The notes beneath the pieces are model-generated. The model was given only the letters and a program-made list of their open reading frames with translations, had not been told where the DNA came from and did not search any database. 36,188 bases of DNA from a bacterium. GTDB taxonomy: Bacteria > Planctomycetota > Phycisphaerae > Phycisphaerales > UBA1924. The stretch is taken from contig JANSXG010000014.1 of NCBI GenBank assembly GCA_024743075.1, positions 1 through 36,188 of the forward strand, written 5' to 3'. Numbering within the stretch: the first letter of the stretch is position 1; every line of letters starts with the position of its first letter. Below, piece by piece: positions 8,667 to 15,637 of this stretch. Both the position numbers and the translations under genes were made by a program.

Positions 8667-8707
8667 AAAACGCACAGACACCGGTCGTGAGGACCGGTGT
8701 CTGTGCG
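8667..8707 (-). terminator. Intrinsic terminator of the PilZ gene
   Basis: A perfect 16-bp inverted repeat (arms 8671-8686 and 8692-8707, 5-nt loop) is followed on the minus strand by TTTT (8670-8667) and a C-rich tract. It lies 46 bp beyond the stop of the PilZ gene at 8754, the expected place for a Rho-independent terminator of that gene. The T-run is short but the stem is unusually long and perfect. Confidence 0.75.
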
Positions 8708-8753
8708 AAGAGAGGAAGATTGGCTTGTCGGGCGATGGGCCGGGGTGCTTGGG

Positions 8754-9125
8754 TCAGGCGGCCAGGGCCATCGCGAAGGTCGGGTCGGGGTCGGCGCCGT
8801 CCTCGAACTCGATGGCGACCGAAAGGTGGCCGGAGCGGTCGGAGGAGATGCGCCGGACGATGCCCTCGCGGACGTTCTCACGCTTGACGACGGGGTTCTC
8901 GTCGTCGGCGATGACGACCTCGATGATGTCGCCGGTGGCGAAGGGGCGTGAGCCGCGGAGCTGAAGAAGAACGCCGCTGGAGGAGACGTTGACGGTCTCG
9001 CCGGCGGCGTAGAGGAGGTTTCGCTTGTCGCGGATCTTGCAGAGGGCGGTCGTGGGGATGCGCGGGTGTCGACGGCGTTCGGCGCCGCTGGCATCGATGA
9101 CGACTTTCTTCGCGAGGTGGACCAT
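8754..9125 (-). CDS. PilZ domain protein
   Basis: A 123-residue single PilZ domain. The two c-di-GMP-binding motifs are visible: R18-x-x-x-R22 within ERRRHPR, and N46-V-S-S-S-G51, matching (D/N)-x-S-x-x-G. The domain ends with the usual strand S-V-A-I-E-F-E-D. It probably acts as a cytoplasmic c-di-GMP receptor controlling an unidentified partner. The start at 9125 (MVHLAKK) is preferred over the upstream in-frame ATG at 9209 because GGGAG sits 7 nt before it and the extra 28 residues look like untranslated leader. It is divergent from the GT2 gene at 9299, so 9126-9298 should hold both promoters. A strong terminator lies downstream. Confidence 0.85.
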   Translation of the reverse strand: MVHLAKKVVIDASGAERRRHPRIPTTALCKIRDKRNLLYAAGETVNVSSSGVLLQLRGSRPFATGDIIEVVIADDENPVVKRENVREGIVRRISSDRSGHLSVAIEFEDGADPDPTFAMALAA

Positions 9126-9298
9126 GTCTGTGCTCCCGAGCGGTGGTGCTCGTCTGCGGTTGGTCTCGGGCTCGGGCGACGGATCCGCCTGCTCCCGCTT
9201 CGGTTGCATCGGCGCGGTATGAGCGTGTCTTCATCGTCCGAGATCGAAACAGACCGAAAATCTGCGAGGGCAGAGGTCGATTCGCTCGATAACGGGGC

Positions 9299-10396
9299 AT
9301 GGACCCACTCGTTTCGGTCATCATTCCCACGCGCGGGCGCCCCGAGAAACTGCGTGCGTGCCTGGGCTGCCTGTCTGAGCAGAACGCCTCGACGCCCCGA
9401 TTCGAGGTCGTCGTATCGCTCGACGGGCCCTGCGAGGCGTCGCGAGCGGTTTGCGAACTGGCGTGGTCAGGGTTCGACATGGTGCTGGTCGAGTCGCCGC
9501 GCCAGGGCATCGCGGTGGCGAAGAACTGGGCGATCGAGCGTTCGCGCGGGCGCCTGCTGCTCTTGATCAACGATGACATCCTGCCCGAACCGGGCTTCCT
9601 GGAAGCGCATGTCGTCGCCCACGCGGAGCGCGAGGACGCGGGGCTGGGTGAGGCGATGGTGCTGGGGCACTCGCCGTGGGTGGTGCCTGAGGACGCATCG
9701 CTCTTCGACCGATTGCTGGCGCAGTCATCGATGGTGTTCTTCTACGACCGGATGATCACGCCGGAGGGCGTGGTGCTCGGCGAGCGTGACCGGGACTGGG
9801 GCTTTCGGCACGCTTGGAACCTGAACCTGTCGGTGTCGTCAGCGCTCGCGCGCGAGGTCGGGGGCTTCTGCCCGGCGATCGCGAACTGCTGCTACGAGGA
9901 TCTGGAGTTCGCCTGGCGAGTGGATCGTGCTCGCGAAGGTGGTGTGCCGGTGCTGTTCCGCCCGGAGGCGATCGCGCCGCACGACCACCGGTACACGCCT
10001 GAGGGATTCCTGGAGCGTGAGCGTCGGCTGGGGTATTCGGCTTTCGGCTTTGCGAAGGCGTCGCCGGAGTGCGCCCGGGAGGTCTTCGGGCTGGAGATCG
10101 ATGGGGTGGACGAGCTGGCGTACGCCGCGAGGTTTCTCGGTCACGAGGGGCGGGCCGAGGAGCGCCTGCGCGGTGCGTTCGGGGGGCTGGCGGAGATCGC
10201 GTCGTCTCTGGTTCCGGAGGGTGAAACCGGCATGAAGCTGCTGAAACTGCTGGAGCAGCAGCAGGTGATGCTTCGCCGGATCGTGTTCCGGCGCGGGCTG
10301 ATCGAGGCGGCGGAGGGGGCGGTAATCGAAGGGCTGTTCCACCCATCGGACGGTCTGCCGACGCGCTCGTCGCTGCTCGGGCACGCGCCGGCCTGA
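9299..10396 (+). CDS. Family 2 glycosyltransferase
   Basis: A 365-residue GT-A fold glycosyltransferase. The N-terminus VSVIIPTRGRPEKLRACLGCL is the standard GT2 opening, the nucleotide-sugar/metal motif is N91-D-D93 (LLLINDDILPEPGF), and the acceptor-side motif is E200-D201 (CCYEDLEFAWR). The 290-365 tail is helical and of unknown role. No transmembrane segment is seen, so it likely works at the cytoplasmic face. It is the first gene of the glycan locus on this strand and is divergent from the PilZ gene. The donor and acceptor sugars cannot be told from sequence. Confidence 0.85.
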   Translation: MDPLVSVIIPTRGRPEKLRACLGCLSEQNASTPRFEVVVSLDGPCEASRAVCELAWSGFDMVLVESPRQGIAVAKNWAIERSRGRLLLLINDDILPEPGFLEAHVVAHAEREDAGLGEAMVLGHSPWVVPEDASLFDRLLAQSSMVFFYDRMITPEGVVLGERDRDWGFRHAWNLNLSVSSALAREVGGFCPAIANCCYEDLEFAWRVDRAREGGVPVLFRPEAIAPHDHRYTPEGFLERERRLGYSAFGFAKASPECAREVFGLEIDGVDELAYAARFLGHEGRAEERLRGAFGGLAEIASSLVPEGETGMKLLKLLEQQQVMLRRIVFRRGLIEAAEGAVIEGLFHPSDGLPTRSSLLGHAPA

Positions 10397-10511
10397 GCGC
10401 CGGAGCGGCAAAAACAGGGGTTTGCGCCTCGGCCGGGGACCGTTTCGGGGCGTCGGTCCGAAAAAAACACGGAAAAAATAGAGCAAAACGCGTCCAAGCG
10501 TCCGAAAACTA

Positions 10512-10540
10512 TTGTGCCGGGGTCCGCTCTGGCGTACATA
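10512..10540 (+). promoter_or_regulatory. Candidate sigma70-type promoter of the HU/H1-like gene
   Basis: TTGTGC at 10512-10517 and TACATA at 10535-10540 are separated by 17 bp, about 100 bp before the ATG. The preceding 10440-10512 stretch is rich in short A-runs (three of 4 to 7 A), which could act as an UP-like element. Nothing else was found in the 245 bp between the GT2 gene and the HU-like gene. Confidence 0.5.
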
Positions 10541-10641
10541 ATTCAGAGAGACAGACGGCGCGCACGTGCGACGCGTCGACCAAGTGCCACGGCGGGAGCG
10601 TGAAGGAAAGCCCCGCCAAACGAAGAAAACGGAGTTTCAAC

Positions 10642-11151
10642 ATGGCTGCTCGTACCTCCACGAAACGCTCGACCACCAAGAAGCGCACCACCAAGCGCAG
10701 CACCTCGAAGAAGAGCTCGTCCCGCAAGGCCCCGGCCCGCAAGACGACCGCTCGCAAGACCACCACCCGCAAGGCCTCGACCACCAAGGCGAACGCTCCG
10801 GCGCAGGCTCCGATCGCCGCCGGCAAGCCGATCAAGGCCGGCAAGGCCGAGAAGCCCCGCTCCAAGAGCGAGGTTTACACCCTCATCTCCGAGCACACCG
10901 GTGTCTCGAAGAAGGAAGTCGGTTACGTGTTCGACGCGATGGGCGAGATCATCAAGAAGGACCTCGGACGGACCGGCCCCGGCGAGTTCAAGGTCCCGGG
11001 CATGATGAAGATCACCGTCCAGCGCAAGCCCGCCACCAAGGCGCGCAAGGGCATCAACCCCTTCACCGGCGAAGAGACCGTGTTCAAGGCCAAGCCGGCC
11101 CGCAACGTGGTCAAGGTCCGTCCGCTCAAGGGCCTCAAGGACGCCGTCTGA
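10642..11151 (+). CDS. HU-family DNA-binding protein with histone-H1-like N-terminal tail
   Basis: A 169-residue protein. Residues 2-70 are almost entirely K, R, T, S, A and P, with repeated S/T/A-K-K/R units as in histone H1 tails. Residues 74-162 are an HU/IHF domain: K75-SEVYTLISEHTGVSKKEVGYVFDAM matches the dimerisation helices, GEFKVPGMMKITVQRKPATKARKGINPFTGEE is the beta-arm, and G138-INP-FTGEE is the HU signature. It should bind and compact DNA. The ATG at 10642 is supported by GGAG at 10631-10634, 7 nt upstream; an in-frame GTG at 10600 is less likely. It has its own candidate promoter and a clear terminator, so it is probably a single-gene unit inserted between glycosyltransferase genes. 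Confidence 0.9.
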   Translation: MAARTSTKRSTTKKRTTKRSTSKKSSSRKAPARKTTARKTTTRKASTTKANAPAQAPIAAGKPIKAGKAEKPRSKSEVYTLISEHTGVSKKEVGYVFDAMGEIIKKDLGRTGPGEFKVPGMMKITVQRKPATKARKGINPFTGEETVFKAKPARNVVKVRPLKGLKDAV

Positions 11152-11183
11152 TCGAACCGCACGGTTCACGATGACATGATTCC

Positions 11184-11218
11184 GGCCCGGACGATTCACC
11201 GATCGTTCGGGCCTTTTT
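11184..11218 (+). terminator. Intrinsic terminator after the HU/H1-like gene
   Basis: A 12-bp stem (11184-11195 with 11202-11213, one G-U wobble, 6-nt loop) is followed directly by TTTTT at 11214-11218. It lies 32 bp after the HU-like stop and 36 bp before the next gene, a textbook Rho-independent terminator. Confidence 0.9.
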
Positions 11219-11254
11219 CGTTGCACCTTTTCGGCTCGGGGGTTCGCGACGCCG

Positions 11255-14200
11255 ATGGATACCCGCATGGCGCTGCGCATCGCACTGGTCAGCCGCGAGT
11301 TCCCGCCCGATCACGGCGGCGGCATCGGTTCGTACGTCGCGGGGATTGCTCCTGCCCTGGCCCGAGCCGGCGGGCGGGTGCACGTGATCACGCGCCGGCT
11401 GGCGGGCGATGAGACCGAAGCGGAGATTCCGTCGGGTGTGACCGTGCACCGGGTGGAGATGGGCGACCGGTCTGGCGAGTCGTGCCTGCGGGCGTCGATT
11501 GTGGTGGCGCTGAAGCTGCTGGGGCTCGTTCGGTCGGACGGGCTGGATGCGATCGAGTTCGCCGAGTACGAGGCGATGGGCAGCGCGTGGCTGGCGCTGC
11601 GGGCGATGGACGAGCGGGCGTCACGGGTGCCGGTCGCGGTGCACCTGCACTCGCCGACTGAACTGAACGCGGAACTCAACGGGCACGATCCGGGGTCACT
11701 GGACCGGGGGCTGCGCGAGCTGGTCGAGGCGGAGCGCCGGTGCCTTGCGCTGGCGGACGGCGTGTGCGCGCCCGGTGCGTTCATGGCGGACTGGGCGCAC
11801 GAGCGGTTCGGACTGGCCGAGCGACCGACGGTCATCCCGTACGCGGCTGATCTCGGAGACGTGCCGGAGCGGCCGGGCGAGACGAGAACGCTGCTGTACG
11901 CCGGGCGTCTCGAGCGGCGAAAGGGGGTGGACACGCTTATCCGAGCGTGGAACCGGATCGCGGAGAGCGCGCCGGGTTGGCGCCTGCGTCTGGCCGGCGA
12001 CGACACGAACACGGCGCCGGGCGGCGGGTCGTGCCGAGCGTGGCTCGAAACGCTGCTGGAGCCGGCGCTGCGCGAGCGCGTGCGGTTTCTCGGTCGACTC
12101 GGATCGGAGCAACTCGCAGCGGAGCGCCGGAGCGCATCGATCGCGGTGATCCCGTCACGCTGGGAGAACTTCCCGAACACCTGCATCGAGGCGATGGCCG
12201 CCGGGTTGCCGGTGGTCGCCTCCGACCACGGCGGCATGGCCGAGATGCTCGGGTTGCCAACGAAGCGCGGGCGTTCGGACAGCGCATGCGGGGCGGTGTT
12301 CCCCGCGGGCGACGACGCGGCGCTGGCAGCGGTCCTGCGCCGTTGGATGGGCATGACGCCGACGGAGCGCGTCGAGTCGGGGCGTGCGGCGCGTGAGCGG
12401 ATCGCAGAGCTGTGCAACCCCGGAACGGTTGCAGCTCGGCGGATCGACTGGCTGGGCTCGCTGCGGGCGCAGCCGATGGACGCGGACCCGGCGCTCGCGC
12501 GGCTGCTTCGGATCGGTGAGGCGGATGTCAGCGCGACGATGGACTCGATGCTGACGCGGGTGCTTGAGCGATTCGACCGGGCCACTGGTGCCGGCGCGCG
12601 GGCGAGCGATCCGCAGCTGTGGATCGAGCGAATGCGCGAGGCGCTGGCGGACGTGGCCGCGAGGGGTCTGGGCCCGGTCGGGCTCTACGGCGCGGGGCAT
12701 TTCAGTCGGAGTATCGGTCCGGCGCTGGCCGATTCGCCGGTCGAGGTGGCGTGCGTCATCGACGACAACCCGGTCTCGCAGGGCGGGACGCTGCACGGGC
12801 TTCCGATCGTTTCCAAGAACGACGCGATGAATCGCGGCGTGCGTGCGGTGGTGCTCAGCGCGAACCAGTGGGAAGACAACCTGTGGCACGCGTCAAGGCC
12901 TCTGCGCGAAGCGGGCATCGAGGTGGTGCGTTTGTTCAGCGCGCGGCGGCCTCGGGTGATGGTGGTGGAATCGGGCGTCGGGACGCGTCACTTCGCCGGA
13001 GTCGCGGAGCAGCTGCAGCGCCGCGGTGTCGAGGTCGTGGGCGATTCGCCACACGCGGTGTACCCGGTTCCCGATGACGATCTGGACCTGGTCTGCGTCG
13101 CCGATGTGCTGGCGCCGCGGAACATCGCGATCGTGCGTGCCGCGCGGGCGAGGGGTGTCCGGACGCTGCTGATGATGGACGGCGTGGTCGAGTGGCGGAA
13201 CACCTTTGCCAATCCGCTGGCGGGCCCGGAGTTTCTCCGCCCCGCGCCGGTGGACTTCGTGTGCTGCGCGACAAGCGACGACGAGCGCCACCTGCGTGCG
13301 TTCGGCAATGACGCGACGGCGACCGGGTTACCACGCCTCGACGGTCTCCAGCCGGTCGAGCGCGATCCGAGGGGGCCGGTGCTGGTGGCGACGGCAAACA
13401 CGCCGTGGTTTAGCGAGAGCGAACGAAAGGCCCTGATCGCGGCGCTCGGTGATATCGGGCGCGAGGCGGAGCGCCGGAGCGTTCCGATCCGCTGGCGACT
13501 GACCGGCGGGCTCGATCGGGTGCTGCAAGTGAAGAATCATGCGGGATCGCTGCGAGGCGCGATGTCCGGGGCTCGCGCCGTGATCTCGACGCCGTCAACG
13601 CTGCTGCTGGAGGCGGAACTGGCGGGGCTGCCGGTCGGCGTGCTCGATCCGTTCGGCCAGCCGGCGCTCGAGGGGATGCAGGGCGTCTGTCGCAGCGCCT
13701 CGGCGAACGAGTTGCTGGACGGGTTGAGCAAACAGCCCGGCTGGGCGAGTCAGGTCTACCCGCCGCGCCGAGATGGTCGGAGCGCTTCGGCGGTGGTCGC
13801 GGAGCGGATTGCCGAGATCGCGCGGTCGACGGGGCGGACGCGAGCGACAGCGCCGTTGCTCGATACGGTCAGGCTGCCGGACGAACTTCCGAAGACCGAT
13901 CGCCCGCGCGCCGTCTCGGTGATCGTGTGCGACGGCTCGCCGACGAGCGGGGTGACGACCTTCAGTCTTCGGATGAGCGCGGAGAGCACATCGCGCCATA
14001 CCGGTTGGGAGTGGCACACACTGTTGGTGCAGACGCAGCCGCGGAACGCCGCGAACGACGGGCTGCGTGAACTGGAGCCGGAGAAGCTCGCGAACGTCCA
14101 CGTGTGCGTGCTGGACCCGGCGGCGGACCATCACGAATCGCTGCGTGCGTGTCGCGAAGCGATCGAGCGGCTGCGCCCGGATGTTCTGGTGCCGAACTTC

Positions 14201-15637
14201 TCCGATATGACCTGGACGGTCGCGGCGCAGCTTCGCTACCGGGGGGTGCGGATGCTCGGGATCATGCACTCCGATGATGAGTCGTACCGAGCGATGCTGC
14301 GCGAACGTCCGATCTGGGATGGGGGTGTCGCGGTCAGCGCGGAGTGCGCGAAGCAGATGACGGCGATCGCAGCAGAAGTGTTCGATGAACCGCCGACCGT
14401 CGAACAGATCACCTACGGCGTGCCGGTGCGCGAACGCGAGCCCGAATCACGAGCGAGCGGTCCGCTTCGTCTGTTGTACACGGGTCGGCTTGTGGAGCAC
14501 CAGAAGCGCGTTTCGCGCCTGATGGAACTGGCGGGGCGGCTGCGAGATCTGGACTGCGAGTTCACGCTCGACATCATCGGCGACGGGCCGAGCGAAGCGT
14601 CGCTGCGCGAGGCGATCTCGGAGCGAAGGCTGCGGGACACGGTGCGCCTGCACGGTCGGCTGACGCCCGAGGAGGTGCAGGTCGAGCTTGATCGCGCCGA
14701 CGGTCTGGTGCTGGTGAGCGACTTCGAGGGCACGAGCATCGCGATGCTGGAGGCGATGGGGCGGGGGGTCGTGCCGTGCGTCTCGCGGGTTGAGTCGGGC
14801 GTCGGCGAGTGGGTCGAGGACGGGGTGAACGGCGTGACGGCGCCGGTCGGTGATGTAGACGACCTCGCGCGAGCGATTGCGCGGCTGGCGTCGGACCGCG
14901 AGCGGCTGCACGCGATGCGGTGTGCGTCGTGGCGGACGGCGCGCCGGCGGGCGTCGGTCGGCCTGATGTTCGACCGCTACGAGCGGGTGCTCGATCGGAC
15001 GATGGAGCGCGCGCTCGACCCGGCGCCGAGTGATTATGGGCTGCGTCTGACCGAGGGGGGACGCTGGCTGAAGACATGGTGCGAGGGACCAGCAGATGCG
15101 TTGAAGTACGCGCGCCACGTGCTCTACGAGGCTGGGTACAGATCTGTGGTGACCGGCCAGCCTCGGATCGGCTGCGACGCGGTGGTCGTCGACACGTCGG
15201 TCGCGTCGGCCGGAGCGTCTGAGGTGGATCGGTGGCGGGCCGCGGGTTTGGGCGTTGCGTTCGTGCCGCTCATCGTTCGGCCGGGCTGGGTCCGGGTCGG
15301 GGCGGTCTTGCGTCGGGCGGTCGAGACGGGTGCGCGCCGGATCGCGATCTACGGCGCGGGGCTGCACACGCGACGAGCGCTGCCGATGCTCAAGGGCCAC
15401 TTCCCCATCGTCGGCGTGATCGACGATTCGCCGGAGAGCGAGTCACTGGATGGGTTGCCGGTGGTTCGCAGCGCCGATGCGGTCGAGCGGCTGGGTTGTG
15501 ACACTGTGGTGCTTTCAAGCGATACGGTCGAGGAACGGTTGTGGACGGCGAGTGGTACGCTGCGCCAGCGGGGTGTCCGCGTGCTGAGCGTGTACGCCGA
15601 TTACGCCGATGCGCCAGCGGCCGAGGCAATGTCCTGA
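11255..15637 (+). CDS. Giant multi-module glycosyltransferase (GT4, Rossmann-like, GT-B-like, GT4, Rossmann-like)
   Basis: One uninterrupted 1460-residue protein. Residues 1-400: GT4 glycosyltransferase, opening with SREFPPDHGGGIGSYV, with L213-LYAGRLERRKG and a catalytic-type E312-AMAAGLPVV. About 455-565: small Rossmann-like module with L477-YGAGHFSR and VIDDN. About 567-850: GT-B-like module with V776-ISTPSTLLLEAELAGLPV. About 885-1255: second GT4 with L1073-LYTGRLVEHQKR and E1166-AMGRGVVP. About 1290-1460: second Rossmann-like module with I1365-YGAGLHTRRAL, VIDDSP and VVLSSDTVEERLW. It would add several sugars, or alternate linkages, in one glycan. No membrane segments were seen. An alternative start is the ATG at 11267. 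Its last 37 bp overlap the convergent CgeB-like gene. Module assignments rest on motifs; sugar specificities are unknown. Confidence 0.85.
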   Translation: MDTRMALRIALVSREFPPDHGGGIGSYVAGIAPALARAGGRVHVITRRLAGDETEAEIPSGVTVHRVEMGDRSGESCLRASIVVALKLLGLVRSDGLDAIEFAEYEAMGSAWLALRAMDERASRVPVAVHLHSPTELNAELNGHDPGSLDRGLRELVEAERRCLALADGVCAPGAFMADWAHERFGLAERPTVIPYAADLGDVPERPGETRTLLYAGRLERRKGVDTLIRAWNRIAESAPGWRLRLAGDDTNTAPGGGSCRAWLETLLEPALRERVRFLGRLGSEQLAAERRSASIAVIPSRWENFPNTCIEAMAAGLPVVASDHGGMAEMLGLPTKRGRSDSACGAVFPAGDDAALAAVLRRWMGMTPTERVESGRAARERIAELCNPGTVAARRIDWLGSLRAQPMDADPALARLLRIGEADVSATMDSMLTRVLERFDRATGAGARASDPQLWIERMREALADVAARGLGPVGLYGAGHFSRSIGPALADSPVEVACVIDDNPVSQGGTLHGLPIVSKNDAMNRGVRAVVLSANQWEDNLWHASRPLREAGIEVVRLFSARRPRVMVVESGVGTRHFAGVAEQLQRRGVEVVGDSPHAVYPVPDDDLDLVCVADVLAPRNIAIVRAARARGVRTLLMMDGVVEWRNTFANPLAGPEFLRPAPVDFVCCATSDDERHLRAFGNDATATGLPRLDGLQPVERDPRGPVLVATANTPWFSESERKALIAALGDIGREAERRSVPIRWRLTGGLDRVLQVKNHAGSLRGAMSGARAVISTPSTLLLEAELAGLPVGVLDPFGQPALEGMQGVCRSASANELLDGLSKQPGWASQVYPPRRDGRSASAVVAERIAEIARSTGRTRATAPLLDTVRLPDELPKTDRPRAVSVIVCDGSPTSGVTTFSLRMSAESTSRHTGWEWHTLLVQTQPRNAANDGLRELEPEKLANVHVCVLDPAADHHESLRACREAIERLRPDVLVPNFSDMTWTVAAQLRYRGVRMLGIMHSDDESYRAMLRERPIWDGGVAVSAECAKQMTAIAAEVFDEPPTVEQITYGVPVREREPESRASGPLRLLYTGRLVEHQKRVSRLMELAGRLRDLDCEFTLDIIGDGPSEASLREAISERRLRDTVRLHGRLTPEEVQVELDRADGLVLVSDFEGTSIAMLEAMGRGVVPCVSRVESGVGEWVEDGVNGVTAPVGDVDDLARAIARLASDRERLHAMRCASWRTARRRASVGLMFDRYERVLDRTMERALDPAPSDYGLRLTEGGRWLKTWCEGPADALKYARHVLYEAGYRSVVTGQPRIGCDAVVVDTSVASAGASEVDRWRAAGLGVAFVPLIVRPGWVRVGAVLRRAVETGARRIAIYGAGLHTRRALPMLKGHFPIVGVIDDSPESESLDGLPVVRSADAVERLGCDTVVLSSDTVEERLWTASGTLRQRGVRVLSVYADYADAPAAEAMS

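Noticed and set aside
11255-15637. Giant gene as an artefactual fusion
   Set aside because: No stop, frame change or internal start with a ribosome-binding site was found at module borders, and both Rossmann-like modules follow the same linker pattern.
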